Source: Labilibacter marinus (GTDB lineage: Bacteria; Bacteroidota; Bacteroidia; Bacteroidales; Marinilabiliaceae). From it: a stretch of DNA of 64,000 nt. A model generated the notes under the pieces. It was given only the letters and a program-made list of their open reading frames with translations, was not told where the DNA came from and ran no database searches. Position 1 is the first letter of the stretch, and each line of letters opens with the position of its first letter. Position numbers and translations under genes: made by a program. Where the stretch lies: NCBI RefSeq assembly GCF_001659685.2, contig NZ_LXYE02000046.1, positions 48,940-112,939 on the forward strand. Direction: 5' to 3'. This document shows positions 18,196 to 28,950 of this stretch, in pieces.

Positions 18196-18747
18196 ATGTC
18201 AAGGATAGGAAAACAGCCCATCTCGATACCGGCCGGCGTTACCGTAACAATGAAAGAAAACCTTGTTACAGTAAAAGGGCCAAAAGGAGAACTTACGCAA
18301 GAAGTAAATCCTGAATTAACAGTAGAGGTGAGCGAAGGACAAGTAGAGGTGAAAAGACCTTCAGAGTCAAAAGATCACCGTTCTCAGCACGGTTTATATC
18401 GTTCACTTATCAACAATATGGTTGAAGGAGTAGCAAAAGGTTACGTGAAGAAAATGGAATTAGTTGGTGTAGGTTATAGAGCTACCAACCAAGGACAAAT
18501 TCTTGAACTAGCATTAGGTTACTCTCACCCAATTCATTTGCAGTTACCAGCTGAAATTAAAGTGGAAGCTGTAACCGACAGAAAGAGTAATCCGATTATT
18601 ACATTAGAATCTGCAGATAAGCAATTGCTTGGTCAGGTTTGCGCTAAAATCCGCTCACTTCGTAAGCCAGAGCCTTATAAAGGTAAAGGTGTTAAGTTTG
18701 TTGGAGAGCAAATTAGACGTAAAGCTGGTAAGTCTGCTAAAGTTTAA
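18196..18747 (+). CDS. rplF: 50S ribosomal protein L6
   Basis: L6 lies near the factor-binding base of the stalk. The start at 18196 (MSRIGKQPISIPAGV) fits the family and follows AAAGGAGG; in-frame codons back to 18151 overlap rpsH and are rejected. The protein has 183 residues and includes LVGVGYRATNQGQ and the C-terminal KGKGVKFVGEQIRRKAGK. Confidence 0.97.
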   Translation: MSRIGKQPISIPAGVTVTMKENLVTVKGPKGELTQEVNPELTVEVSEGQVEVKRPSESKDHRSQHGLYRSLINNMVEGVAKGYVKKMELVGVGYRATNQGQILELALGYSHPIHLQLPAEIKVEAVTDRKSNPIITLESADKQLLGQVCAKIRSLRKPEPYKGKGVKFVGEQIRRKAGKSAKV

Positions 18748-18767
18748 TCTGATTAAAATTTAAAATT

Positions 18768-19124
18768 ATGGCTTTTTCTAAAATAGAAAGACGAATAAAA
18801 ATAAAGAAAAGTATCCGAGGTAAGATTTCGGGTACTTCAGAAAAGCCCAGAATGTCGGTTTTTAGAAGCAATAAGCAAATCTCTGTTCAACTTGTAGATG
18901 ATGTAAATGGAAAGACCATTTTATCTGCATCTTCTTTGGAGAAGGAAATTGCAGCTGAAAAGGTTACTAAAACTGAACAAGCTGGTAAAGTAGGCGCATT
19001 AATCGCTGAAAAAGCAAAGAATGCCGGAATAGAAACTGTAGTATTTGATCGTAATGGATTTTTATACCACGGTAGAGTTAAACAATTAGCTGATACTGCT
19101 CGTGAAGCAGGTCTTAAATTTTAA
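18768..19124 (+). CDS. rplR: 50S ribosomal protein L18
   Basis: L18 binds 5S rRNA with L5. The 118-residue chain has the signature [18 protein letters not shown] near residue 28 and the C-terminal [20 protein letters not shown]. It precedes rpsE by 5 bases. Confidence 0.97.
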   Translation: MAFSKIERRIKIKKSIRGKISGTSEKPRMSVFRSNKQISVQLVDDVNGKTILSASSLEKEIAAEKVTKTEQAGKVGALIAEKAKNAGIETVVFDRNGFLYHGRVKQLADTAREAGLKF

Positions 19125-19129
19125 TAACT

Positions 19130-19648
19130 ATGGCTGGAGATAATCAAAAAGTAAGAAGTAATAACGACCTTGAGTTAAAGGATAGGTTGGTTGCCATTAA
19201 CAGAGTAACGAAAGTTACTAAGGGTGGTAGAACTTTTAGTTTTTCTGCTATAGTTGTTGTAGGTAACGAAAATGGTATTGTAGGATGGGGATTAGGTAAA
19301 GCTAATGAAGTAACCACTGCAATTGCTAAAGGCGTTGAAGCAGCTAAGAAAAACCTTGTAAAAGTTCCTGTATTAAACGGAACTATTCCTCACGAGCAAT
19401 ATTGCAAATTTGGTGGAGCTAGTGTTTTCATGAAACCAGCTTCTCATGGTACCGGTGTTAAAGCTGGTGGTGCGATGCGTGCTGTACTTGAAAGTGTTGG
19501 TGTAACGGACGTTTTGGCTAAGTCAAAAGGTTCATCTAACCCACATAACCTTGTTAAGGCTACTATTAATGCGCTTAAGGAATTAAGAGATGCAAATATG
19601 GTAGCTCAGCAAAGAGGTGTTACGTTAGACAAAGTATTTAACGGATAA
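19130..19648 (+). CDS. rpsE: 30S ribosomal protein S5
   Basis: S5 takes part in decoding fidelity at the 30S shoulder. The 172-residue protein includes [16 protein letters not shown], with the loop where spectinomycin mutations occur in other species, and [20 protein letters not shown]. Standard spc operon position. Confidence 0.97.
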   Translation: MAGDNQKVRSNNDLELKDRLVAINRVTKVTKGGRTFSFSAIVVVGNENGIVGWGLGKANEVTTAIAKGVEAAKKNLVKVPVLNGTIPHEQYCKFGGASVFMKPASHGTGVKAGGAMRAVLESVGVTDVLAKSKGSSNPHNLVKATINALKELRDANMVAQQRGVTLDKVFNG

Positions 19649-19659
19649 GGATAGCAAAG

Positions 19660-19836
19660 ATGGCTAAAATAAAAGTAACTCAAGTGAAGAGCAAAATCGG
19701 TTCTACCGAACGTCAAAAAAGAACTTTGACTGCTCTTGGGCTAACTAAAATAAACGCAACCAACGAATTTGAGGCAACCCCTCAAGTTCTTGGTATGGTT
19801 GAAAAGGTGAAACACCTAGTTAGTGTAGAAAAATAA
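19660..19836 (+). CDS. rpmD: 50S ribosomal protein L30
   Basis: A short gene of 58 codons between rpsE and rplO, the standard spc position for L30. The translation starts MAKIKVTQVKSKIGSTERQK, matching the family pattern of a beta strand followed by KSxIG and a helix with TLxALGL. It ends in the usual GMVEKVKHLV segment. Confidence 0.96.
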   Translation: MAKIKVTQVKSKIGSTERQKRTLTALGLTKINATNEFEATPQVLGMVEKVKHLVSVEK

Positions 19837-19864
19837 TTGATAACGAATTAAGTTAAATTTAGAT

Positions 19865-20311
19865 ATGGACTTAAGTAATTTAAAACCGGCAGAAGGTTCT
19901 ACCAAAACTAAAAAAAGAATTGGTAGAGGACAAGGTTCTGGTCGTGGTGGTACATCCACTCGTGGACATAAGGGTGCCAAGTCCAGATCTGGTTATTCAA
20001 GAAAAATAGGTTTCGAAGGTGGTCAAATGCCATTACAGAGACGTGTTCCTAAATTCGGATTTAAAAATATTAATCGCGTAGAGTATAAGGCGATCAATAT
20101 TGAAGTGCTTCAAGCACTTGCTGAAAAGAACAATGTTACTGTAATAGACGTTGATGTACTTCGCGAAGCAGGTTTTATTAGTAAGAATGACCGGGTAAAA
20201 GTTCTTGGTAATGGTACTATTACTGCCAAAATTGAAGTGAAAGCTCATGCCTTTTCTAAATCAGCGGTGAGCGCTATCGAGGCGGCTCAAGGAACCGTTG
20301 TAAAACTGTAA
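19865..20311 (+). CDS. rplO: 50S ribosomal protein L15
   Basis: L15 is a late-assembly protein with a long glycine- and arginine-rich N-terminal extension, seen as KKRIGRGQGSGRGGTSTRGH. It has 148 residues, and the C-terminal part carries VKAHAFSKSAVSAIEAAQG. It lies 6 bases before secY, as is usual. Confidence 0.97.
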   Translation: MDLSNLKPAEGSTKTKKRIGRGQGSGRGGTSTRGHKGAKSRSGYSRKIGFEGGQMPLQRRVPKFGFKNINRVEYKAINIEVLQALAEKNNVTVIDVDVLREAGFISKNDRVKVLGNGTITAKIEVKAHAFSKSAVSAIEAAQGTVVKL

Positions 20312-20317
20312 ATCACA

Positions 20318-21643
20318 ATGAAACTGATCGAAACAATTCGCAACATTTGGAAGATTGAGGATCTTAAATCTCGTATTTTAACAACAATCGGCTTGGTATT
20401 AATTTACCGTTTAGGGTCGTTTATTGTTCTACCGGGTATTGATCCTACACAATTAAGTGCTCTTGAAAATCAAACAGCAGAAGGCGTTATGGGTCTTTTG
20501 AATATGTTTTCAGGGGGTGCATTTGCTAATGCATCTGTATTTGGTTTAGGTATTATGCCTTATATCTCGGCATCTATCGTAATTCAACTTTTAGGAATCG
20601 CTGTTCCTTATTTTCAAAGATTACAGCGTGAAGGTGAAAGTGGTAGACGTAAGATTAACCAAATTACACGTTATCTTACAGTGATTATACTATTGTTTCA
20701 AGCGCCAGCATATTTAGCAAACTTACCAGATGCAGCAGTAACTGCTCCAGGAATAATGTTTAAAATAACATCTATCATCATACTTACAGCAGGAACTATG
20801 TTCGTGATGTGGTTAGGAGAAAGAATTACTGAAAAGGGTATCGGAAACGGTATATCTCTAATCATTATGATTGGTATTATAGCACGTTTACCTTTTGCGG
20901 CGGTAGCTGAATTTGTATCACGACTTGAAGAAGGTGGTGGACTGGTAATGTTGTTAATTGAGATTGTGGTTCTTTTCTTTGTGTTTGCAGGAACAATTTT
21001 GTTAGTACAAGGAACTCGCCGTATTCCAGTGCAATATGCTAAGCGTATTGTAGGGAATAAACAATATGGTGGAGTTCGTCAATACATCCCACTAAAAGTA
21101 AATGCTGCAGGTGTTATGCCAATCATTTTTGCTCAGGCAATAATGTTTGTGCCTATTACTTTAGCAGGTTTTGCAGATAGTGAAACAGCAACAGGTATAG
21201 CAGCTACGTTTTCTGATATGACAGGTTGGGTTTATAATTTATCGTTTGCACTACTAATTATTGCGTTTACGTATTTTTATACTGCAATTACAATTAACCC
21301 AACGCAAATGGCAGAAGACATGAAACGTAATGGTGGTTTTATACCAGGTATTAAGCCAGGTAAAAAAACGGTTGAATTTTTAGACTCTGTGATGTCTAAA
21401 ATTACCTTGCCAGGATCCGTTTTCTTAGCTATGATTGCTATTCTACCAGCATTTGCAATGATTGCAGGTGTAGATAGAATGTTTGCACAGTTTTATGGAG
21501 GTACTTCCTTATTAATTCTCGTAGGTGTTGTCTTAGATACTTTACAACAAATCGAGAGTCACTTATTAATGCGTCATTATGATGGATTAATGAAGTCGGG
21601 AAGAATCAAAGGTAGAACAGGCGGCGGACCTGCTGTATACTAA
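20318..21643 (+). CDS. secY: Protein translocase subunit SecY
   Basis: SecY forms the protein-conducting channel of the inner membrane with SecE and SecG. The 441-residue protein has the ten-helix hydrophobic pattern expected. It contains the conserved MPYISASIVIQLL region, WLGERITEKGIGNGISLII, and FTYFYTAITINPTQMAEDMK before the C-terminal helices. It is encoded in the spc operon between rplO and map, which couples export capacity to ribosome synthesis. Confidence 0.97.
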   Translation: MKLIETIRNIWKIEDLKSRILTTIGLVLIYRLGSFIVLPGIDPTQLSALENQTAEGVMGLLNMFSGGAFANASVFGLGIMPYISASIVIQLLGIAVPYFQRLQREGESGRRKINQITRYLTVIILLFQAPAYLANLPDAAVTAPGIMFKITSIIILTAGTMFVMWLGERITEKGIGNGISLIIMIGIIARLPFAAVAEFVSRLEEGGGLVMLLIEIVVLFFVFAGTILLVQGTRRIPVQYAKRIVGNKQYGGVRQYIPLKVNAAGVMPIIFAQAIMFVPITLAGFADSETATGIAATFSDMTGWVYNLSFALLIIAFTYFYTAITINPTQMAEDMKRNGGFIPGIKPGKKTVEFLDSVMSKITLPGSVFLAMIAILPAFAMIAGVDRMFAQFYGGTSLLILVGVVLDTLQQIESHLLMRHYDGLMKSGRIKGRTGGGPAVY

Positions 21644-21665
21644 TTAATGAGAGGTCGTTCGTACG

Positions 21666-22451
21666 ATGATATATCTTAAGACAGACGAGGAGATAGAGTT
21701 ACTTCGAGAAAGTAACATGATAGTTGCTAAAACGCTTGGAGAAATAGCAAAGCTTATTAAACCAGGTGTTACAACTTTAGAGCTAGATAAAGTCGCTGAA
21801 GAATTCATAAGAGATAATGGTGGTATCCCTGGTTTTTTAGATTACCAGGGATTCCCTAATACACTTTGTACTTCAGTTAATGAACATGTAGTGCATGGGA
21901 TTCCGAATGATAAAGCACTAAACGATGGAGATATTGTTTCTGTTGATTGTGGTGTTTTAAAGAATGGTTTTTATGGTGATTCAGCCTATACATTTGCTAT
22001 AGGTGAAGTTAGTAAAGAAGTAAAAGACTTGTTAACAACCACCAAAGAATCTCTTTATAAAGGAATTGAACAAGCTATAGTTGGTAAACGCCTTGGCGAT
22101 ATTGGTTATGCTATTCAAAAACATTGTGAAGAAAGAGGATATTCTGTAGTACGCGAGATGGTAGGACATGGAGTTGGTAAAAACTTACATGAATCACCTG
22201 AAGTTCCTAACTATGGTCGTCGTGGAAATGGTAGTTTATTAAAGCCAGGAATGGTAATTGCCATCGAACCAATGATAAATTTAGGAAAAAGAAACATCGT
22301 TCAAGAAAATGATGGATGGACCATACGGACCATTGATAGCAAGGTATCCGCGCATTTTGAACACTCAATTGCAGTAGGAAAAAATGAAGCAGATATACTT
22401 TCTAGTTTTAAATTTGTCGAAGAAGTGTTAACTTCGCAGTCTGAAAAATAA
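21666..22451 (+). CDS. map: Methionine aminopeptidase, type I
   Basis: Removes the initiator methionine from nascent proteins. The 261-residue length fits a type Ia enzyme. The metal ligands are visible: two Asp in SVDCGVLKNGFYGDSAY, His in MVGHGVGKNLHE, Glu in AIEPMINLG and Glu in FEHSIAV. The gene sits between secY and infA, the usual order in this phylum. Confidence 0.96.
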   Translation: MIYLKTDEEIELLRESNMIVAKTLGEIAKLIKPGVTTLELDKVAEEFIRDNGGIPGFLDYQGFPNTLCTSVNEHVVHGIPNDKALNDGDIVSVDCGVLKNGFYGDSAYTFAIGEVSKEVKDLLTTTKESLYKGIEQAIVGKRLGDIGYAIQKHCEERGYSVVREMVGHGVGKNLHESPEVPNYGRRGNGSLLKPGMVIAIEPMINLGKRNIVQENDGWTIRTIDSKVSAHFEHSIAVGKNEADILSSFKFVEEVLTSQSEK

Positions 22452-22468
22452 AAAAAGGATAATATATT

Positions 22469-22690
22469 ATGGCTAAACAAGCCTCAATAGAACAAGACGG
22501 AACGATAATAGAAGCCCTTTCAAATGCCATGTTTAGAGTGGAATTAGAAAACGGGCATATCATTACAGCGCATATCTCAGGTAAGATGAGAATGCACTAT
22601 ATTAAAATTTTGCCAGGTGATAAGGTAAAAGTGGAGATGTCTCCATATGACCTTACAAAAGGTAGAATTTCGTATAGATATAAAAATTAA
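22469..22690 (+). CDS. infA: Translation initiation factor IF-1
   Basis: IF-1 blocks the A site during initiation. It is a 73-residue OB-fold protein with the conserved [20 protein letters not shown] and [19 protein letters not shown] segments. It lies 17 bases after map and 12 bases before rpmJ. Confidence 0.97.
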   Translation: MAKQASIEQDGTIIEALSNAMFRVELENGHIITAHISGKMRMHYIKILPGDKVKVEMSPYDLTKGRISYRYKN

Positions 22691-22702
22691 TTCTATAATA
22701 AA

Positions 22703-22819
22703 ATGAAGGTTAGAGCATCTGTTAAGAAGAGAAGCGCGGATTGCAAAATCGTAAAACGCAAAGGTCGCTTATACGTGATTAACAAGAAGAATCCCAAGTT
22801 TAAACAACGTCAAGGATAA
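22703..22819 (+). CDS. rpmJ: 50S ribosomal protein L36 (zinc-free form)
   Basis: A 38-codon gene starting [19 protein letters not shown] and ending KFKQRQG, the diagnostic L36 tail. Zinc-binding L36 has three Cys and one His. Here only one Cys (residue 14) remains, and the other ligand positions are Ser, Asn and Phe, so it should not hold zinc. It has the spc operon position between infA and rpsM. Confidence 0.96.
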   Translation: MKVRASVKKRSADCKIVKRKGRLYVINKKNPKFKQRQG

Positions 22820-22830
22820 TAATTAATATT

Positions 22831-23208
22831 ATGGCTAGAATTGCTGGAGTTGATATACCTACCGATAAAAGAGGTGTGGTATCATTAACATATATTTACG
22901 GAATTGGGCAGAGCGCTGCTCAAAAGATCCTTGGCACTGCTGGGGTTGACGTTAACTTAAAAGTTAGCGATTGGACAGACGAACAAACTGCAAAAGTTCG
23001 TGAGGTTATTGCTGAAGATTTCAAAATCGAAGGAGAACTTCGTTCAGAAATACAGTTAAACATTAAGCGTTTGATGGATATCGGTTGTTACCGTGGAATT
23101 CGTCACCGTATCGGTTTACCATTACGTGGTCAAAAAACGAAAAATAACGCTCGTACACGTAAAGGGAAAAAGAAAACTGTTGCAAACAAAAAGAAAGCAA
23201 CTAAATAA
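22831..23208 (+). CDS. rpsM: 30S ribosomal protein S13
   Basis: S13 contacts S19 and P-site tRNA. The 125-residue chain has [20 protein letters not shown], the [13 protein letters not shown] helix-hairpin-helix and the basic tail [17 protein letters not shown]. First gene of the alpha operon, 11 bases after rpmJ, so transcription is probably continuous. Confidence 0.97.
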   Translation: MARIAGVDIPTDKRGVVSLTYIYGIGQSAAQKILGTAGVDVNLKVSDWTDEQTAKVREVIAEDFKIEGELRSEIQLNIKRLMDIGCYRGIRHRIGLPLRGQKTKNNARTRKGKKKTVANKKKATK

Positions 23209-23218
23209 TCATTGAAAT

Positions 23219-23608
23219 ATGGCAAAGAAGACAGCGAGTCAGAAGAAAAGAGTCGTAAAAGTAGAGGCTCAGGGAGAAGCACATATTCACTCATCTTTCA
23301 ATAATATTATTATTTCTTTGACCAATAAAAACGGTCAAGTTATTTCTTGGTCAAGTGCAGGTAAAATGGGTTTTAGAGGTTCTAAAAAGAATACTCCATA
23401 TGCAGCCCAAACAGCAGCAAGCGATTGCTCTAAAGTAGCATTTGATTTAGGATTAAGAAAGGTGAAAGTTTATGTAAAAGGACCAGGTAATGGACGCGAG
23501 TCTGCAATTAGATCTATCCACTCAAGTGGGATCGAAGTTACAGAAATCGTAGATATTACTCCTATGCCTCATAATGGGTGTCGTCCTCCAAAAAGACGAA
23601 GAGTTTAA
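23219..23608 (+). CDS. rpsK: 30S ribosomal protein S11
   Basis: S11 lies on the platform near the mRNA exit. The 129-residue protein has [18 protein letters not shown] near residue 22 and the C-terminal [19 protein letters not shown] structured 140-base leader separates it from rpsD. Confidence 0.97.
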   Translation: MAKKTASQKKRVVKVEAQGEAHIHSSFNNIIISLTNKNGQVISWSSAGKMGFRGSKKNTPYAAQTAASDCSKVAFDLGLRKVKVYVKGPGNGRESAIRSIHSSGIEVTEIVDITPMPHNGCRPPKRRRV

Positions 23609-23651
23609 TTAACTACTAGTTATTAACCATAAATTGAGCTTTTGGATTTTG

Positions 23652-23713
23652 AATTATGAATGATTATAATAGAACCTCCTCTCTATAATCTCGCGGCCTT
23701 CATATTCATAATT
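23652..23713 (+). promoter_or_regulatory. Nested inverted repeat in the rpsD leader
   Basis: The outer arms AATTATGAAT (23652-23661) and ATTCATAATT (23704-23713) are perfectly complementary. An inner pair GATTATA (23662-23668) and TATAATC (23684-23690) lies inside. The 15-base apical loop contains ACCTCCT, and a 13-base GC-rich bulge (tcgcggccttcat) follows the inner stem. It lies 36 bases before rpsD and could be a binding site for S4, which represses its own synthesis in several bacteria. Confidence 0.6.
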
Positions 23714-23748
23714 TGAAAACAAAAATTTAAAAACAAAAATTTAGAAGA

Positions 23749-24354
23749 ATGGCTAGATACATTGGACCAAAGACTAGAATTGCCCGTAAATTCGGAGAGG
23801 CAATTTATGGTTCGGATAAGAGCTTTGAAAGAAAGAATTATCCTCCTGGACAACACGGGAACAATCGTAGAAAGAAAACATCGGAGTACGGTGTTCAGTT
23901 GAAAGAAAAACAAAAAGCTAAATATACTTACGGTGTATTAGAAAAGCAATTTAGTAACCTATTTAAGAAAGCATCTCGTTCTAAAGGTATTACGGGTGAG
24001 GTTCTTTTAGCTTTACTAGAATGTCGTCTAGACAACGTAGTATATCGTTTAGGTATTGCTCCTACGAGAGCTGCTGCACGTCAGTTAGTTTCTCATAAGC
24101 ATATTACAGTAGATGGACAGATTGTAAATATCCCTTCATTCTCTGTAAAAGCTGATCAAATTATCGGAGTTCGTCAAAAGTCTAAGTCACTTGAGGCAAT
24201 TACCGAATCATTGGCAGCATCTTCAGTGCATAACTTCTCATGGTTAGAGTGGGACAACGACTCAGTAGCAGGTAAATTTTTAAATGTACCAGCTAGAGAA
24301 GATATTCCTGAAAACATTAAAGAACAATTGATCGTTGAATTGTATTCTAAATAA
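23749..24354 (+). CDS. rpsD: 30S ribosomal protein S4
   Basis: S4 initiates 16S 5'-domain assembly and is an autoregulator in E. coli and Bacillus. The 201-residue protein starts [17 protein letters not shown]. The N-terminal region lacks the four cysteines of zinc-type S4. The S4 RNA-binding domain reads [20 protein letters not shown]. It is preceded by a 140-base gap with a nested inverted repeat. Confidence 0.97.
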   Translation: MARYIGPKTRIARKFGEAIYGSDKSFERKNYPPGQHGNNRRKKTSEYGVQLKEKQKAKYTYGVLEKQFSNLFKKASRSKGITGEVLLALLECRLDNVVYRLGIAPTRAAARQLVSHKHITVDGQIVNIPSFSVKADQIIGVRQKSKSLEAITESLAASSVHNFSWLEWDNDSVAGKFLNVPAREDIPENIKEQLIVELYSK

Positions 24355-24363
24355 TTAATTCTT

Positions 24364-25356
24364 ATGGCAATATTAGCATTCCAAAAACCAGATAAAGTAA
24401 TAATGCTTGAGTCGGACAAGCAATTTGGCCGATTTGAATTCCGCCCGTTAGAACCGGGTTATGGTATTACAGTTGGAAATGCCTTAAGAAGAATTTTGTT
24501 ATCCTCATTAGAAGGTTTCGCTATTACATCTGTAAAAATCGAAGGTGTTGATCATGAGTTTTCAACTATACCTGGCGTAATTAACGATGTAGCCGACATA
24601 ATTCTTAATCTTAAGCAAATCAGATTTAAACAGATTGTTGAAGAGGTAGATAGTGAAAAAGTTACTATCAGCGTGTCGGGTAAAGATGAGTTAAAAGCTG
24701 GGGAGTTGAGTAACTTCATGACAGGCTTTGAGGTATTGAATCCTGATAAGACAATCTGCTTAATGAATCCTGATGTAAACCTTAAAATGGAATTAACCAT
24801 TAGTAAGGGCAGAGGGTATGTTCCTGCAGAGGAAAACCGTTCGGTAGATGCTGAGTTTGGCGTTATCGCGATCGACTCTATATATACTCCAGTCAAAAAT
24901 GTAAAATATTCGATAGAAAACTATCGTGTTGAACAGAAAACTGACTACGAGAAATTAATATTTGAAATAGAAACAGACGGTTCTATCCACCCAAAAGATG
25001 CTTTAAAAGAAGCGGCTAAAATTCTTATTTATCACTTCATGTTATTCTCTGATGAAAGAATTACTCTTGACTCAGATGAGAAGTTTGGTAACGAGGAGTT
25101 TGATGAAGAAGTTCTTCATATGCGTCAGCTTCTTAAAACTAAATTGGTTGACCTTGACCTTTCAGTACGTGCACTTAACTGCTTAAAAGCAGCGGACGTT
25201 GAAACTTTAGGTGAGTTGGTACAGTTTAACCGTAACGATTTATTGAAGTTCCGTAACTTCGGTAAAAAATCATTAACAGAGCTTGATGACTTGTTACAGG
25301 TAATGAACTTAACCTTCGGTATGGATATTACCAAGTATAAATTAGACAAGGAATAA
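24364..25356 (+). CDS. rpoA: RNA polymerase alpha subunit
   Basis: Alpha dimerises to nucleate core polymerase assembly, and its C-terminal domain contacts DNA and activators. The 330-residue length is normal. The N-terminal domain shows [20 protein letters not shown] near residue 25, and the C-terminal helix-hairpin-helix part shows [20 protein letters not shown] near 277. It is followed after 5 bases by rplQ. Confidence 0.97.
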   Translation: MAILAFQKPDKVIMLESDKQFGRFEFRPLEPGYGITVGNALRRILLSSLEGFAITSVKIEGVDHEFSTIPGVINDVADIILNLKQIRFKQIVEEVDSEKVTISVSGKDELKAGELSNFMTGFEVLNPDKTICLMNPDVNLKMELTISKGRGYVPAEENRSVDAEFGVIAIDSIYTPVKNVKYSIENYRVEQKTDYEKLIFEIETDGSIHPKDALKEAAKILIYHFMLFSDERITLDSDEKFGNEEFDEEVLHMRQLLKTKLVDLDLSVRALNCLKAADVETLGELVQFNRNDLLKFRNFGKKSLTELDDLLQVMNLTFGMDITKYKLDKE

Positions 25357-25361
25357 TTGCG

Positions 25362-25886
25362 ATGAGACATAGAAAAAAGTTCAATCACTTAGGTAGAAAG
25401 AGCGCTCACCGTAAGGCAATGTTAGCTAACATGGCTAATTCACTTATCATGCATAAGAGAATTAAAACCACTGTTGCCAAAGCAAAAGCATTGCGTATGT
25501 ACGTAGAGCCGCTTATTACTAAATCTAAAGATGATTCAACTACACAAAGAAGAGTTGTTTTTAGTTACCTAAAGAATAAAGAAGCAGTTTCTGAGCTATT
25601 TAGAGAAGTAGCTGGTAAAATTGCTGACAGACCAGGAGGATATACTCGAATTTTAAAGTTGGGTAATCGTATTGGTGATAATGCAGAGATGTGTTATATC
25701 GAATTAGTTGATTACAATGAGAACATGTTATCTGCTAGCAAACCTGCTGAGAAGAAAACACGTCGTACTCGTCGTAAGAAAACTACTACAGTTGAAACTG
25801 CTTCTGCAGAGACTGCTACTCCTGAGGTAAAGGATGAAACAGAATCTACAGATTCAACTTCAAGTGAAGAAAATGCTAAAGAATAG
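25362..25886 (+). CDS. rplQ: 50S ribosomal protein L17 with an acidic/threonine-rich tail
   Basis: The first 120 residues are L17: [34 protein letters not shown] and [19 protein letters not shown]. The protein has 174 residues against about 127 in E. coli. The extra C-terminal part is low complexity, first [13 protein letters not shown] and then a Thr/Ser/Glu-rich acidic end. Such tails are common in this phylum, and their role is unknown. Last gene of the ribosomal block, before a terminator. Confidence 0.96.
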   Translation: MRHRKKFNHLGRKSAHRKAMLANMANSLIMHKRIKTTVAKAKALRMYVEPLITKSKDDSTTQRRVVFSYLKNKEAVSELFREVAGKIADRPGGYTRILKLGNRIGDNAEMCYIELVDYNENMLSASKPAEKKTRRTRRKKTTTVETASAETATPEVKDETESTDSTSSEENAKE

Positions 25887-25924
25887 TGAATTAGTAGTTA
25901 AATACATGAATTCATGAATGAAAT

Positions 25925-25960
25925 AAAAGGATAATCGCCTCGTGCTTTTATCCTTTTTTT
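25925..25960 (+). terminator. Terminator of the ribosomal supra-operon
   Basis: AAAAGGATAA (25925-25934) pairs with TTATCCTTTT (25948-25957), and the 3' arm continues as a T-run. It lies about 40 bases after the rplQ stop and before eno. Confidence 0.9.
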
Positions 25961-25989
25961 ATAAAATCGTAAACTCAATTTTTAAATAA

Positions 25990-27300
<1,311 letters not shown>

Positions 27301-27325
27301 TTAAAGCTTCTTAAATTATTATATG

Positions 27326-27354
27326 AAGGGTGCCCGTTAGGGCACCCTTTTTTT
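27326..27354 (+). terminator. Terminator of eno
   Basis: A perfect 10-base stem AAGGGTGCCC / GGGCACCCTT with loop GTTA is followed by seven T and a TTTT stretch. Confidence 0.95.
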
Positions 27355-27513
27355 GTTTTATAAGGCGAACAAAAATGATCAATTGATGTTCTGTTTCATG
27401 ATAGAAGACGCTTAAGTTAATATAATCTACAAATAAGATAGGATTGTTATAGCTCACTTTGGTAGCAATTGTATCATTAATTTGTATATTTAAAAAAATC
27501 TAAAAATATTCTT

Positions 27514-28821
27514 ATGGACTATATAAAGCAAAAATTACTTGAAGTTGCAGTTCCTAAAGCCGAAAAAGTTAGAAAGTTAGTAAAAGAGCATGGTGACCAG
27601 GTTATACAAAAGGTGACTATGGGCCAAGTTCTAACTGGTATGAAAGGTATGGTAGGGCTTTTAACCTGTACTTCAAAACTAGATGCTGAAGAAGGTATTC
27701 GTTTCAGAGGGTACTCTATTCCTGAGTTAAAGGAAAAGTTACCTAAAATAAATAAAGACGATGAGCCACTTCCAGAAGGTATTTTTTATTTAATGCTTAC
27801 TGGCGAACTTCCCACTGATGAAGATGCCAAGTATATTAGTGAACAATGGGCACAAAGAGCTCAAGGAATTCCTTCGCATGTATATGATGTAATAGAAGCC
27901 TTACCTAAGGATGCCCACCCGATGATTCAGTTTAATACGGCAATTTTGGCCATGTCAACTCAATCACAATTCCGAAAAGCCTACTTAGTGGGTATGGATA
28001 AAAAGGACTATTGGGATCCTACTTATGAAGGTGTGATGGATTTGATAGCTCGCTTACCAATTATTGCGGCTTATATATATAGAAGAGTTTTTCATAATGG
28101 AAATCATATTGCTGCCGATCCAAGTCTTGACTGGGCAGGTAATCTAGCTCACATGATGGGGCACGACTCAGTAGAAGTGAAAAGGCTAATGAGGTTGTAT
28201 ATGCTTATCCATTCAGACCATGAAGGGGGTAACGTATCTGCGCATACAACACACTTGGTTGGCTCAGCTTTGTCAAATCCATATTACAGCTTTGCTGCAG
28301 GTATGAATGGTTTAGCTGGTCCTCTGCACGGAATGGCTAACCAGGATGTGATGCATTGGTTAAACAAAATGAAGAGAGAAATAGGTAGCGAAGATCCGAC
28401 TGAGGAGCAAATTAAGAAATATGCTGAAGAAACTTTAAGTAAAGGAAGAGTGATACCTGGTTATGGCCATGCTGTTTTACGTAAAACAGATCCTCGTTTT
28501 CAAGTGCAATTAGATTTTGCGAATAAATATATTCCTGATGCTCCGTATATTAAACTAGCCAATCGTATTTATAATGTAGTGCCTGATGTACTATTAGCTA
28601 CAGGAAAAGTGAAGAATCCTTGGCCAAATGTGGATGCTATTTCTGGTTCGTTGTTAACCAGCTATGGTATTACCGAGTACCCAATTTATACAGTTTTATT
28701 TGGTGTTTCTAGATCGCTGGGTGTGTTAACTCAGTTAATATGGGATAGATTATATAGTTTGCCTATTGAACGTCCTAAATCTCAGAATCTTCAATGGTTT
28801 TTAGATCAAGTTGAAGACTAG
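27514..28821 (+). CDS. Citrate synthase, eukaryotic (mitochondrial) type
   Basis: Condenses acetyl-CoA and oxaloacetate to citrate. The 435-residue sequence matches the mitochondrial form rather than the usual bacterial GltA. It has IHSDHEGGNVSAHTTHLVGS, NGLAGPLHGMANQ with catalytic His272, PGYGHAVLRKTDPR with His319 and PWPNVDA with Asp374. These correspond to the His/His/Asp triad of the pig enzyme. Similar enzymes are known in Geobacter and some Bacteroidota, so transfer between lineages is likely in its history. Terminators on both sides suggest its own transcript. It could feed an oxidative or partial citric acid cycle. Confidence 0.93.
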   Translation: MDYIKQKLLEVAVPKAEKVRKLVKEHGDQVIQKVTMGQVLTGMKGMVGLLTCTSKLDAEEGIRFRGYSIPELKEKLPKINKDDEPLPEGIFYLMLTGELPTDEDAKYISEQWAQRAQGIPSHVYDVIEALPKDAHPMIQFNTAILAMSTQSQFRKAYLVGMDKKDYWDPTYEGVMDLIARLPIIAAYIYRRVFHNGNHIAADPSLDWAGNLAHMMGHDSVEVKRLMRLYMLIHSDHEGGNVSAHTTHLVGSALSNPYYSFAAGMNGLAGPLHGMANQDVMHWLNKMKREIGSEDPTEEQIKKYAEETLSKGRVIPGYGHAVLRKTDPRFQVQLDFANKYIPDAPYIKLANRIYNVVPDVLLATGKVKNPWPNVDAISGSLLTSYGITEYPIYTVLFGVSRSLGVLTQLIWDRLYSLPIERPKSQNLQWFLDQVED

Positions 28822-28853
28822 AACGAAATAGTCCATTTACTCCATAAAGACAT

Positions 28854-28888
28854 AACATGTATCTTTTATTTAAGATACATGTTTTTTT
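28854..28888 (+). terminator. Terminator of the citrate synthase gene
   Basis: AACATGTATCTT (28854-28865) pairs perfectly with AAGATACATGTT (28872-28883) around a 6-base loop, followed by T-residues. Confidence 0.93.
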
Positions 28889-28950
28889 ATTGTTCTTTTT
28901 TGAATAAAGAAATACTATAATACAGACATTTTGCTAATTTAGCTGCAAGT

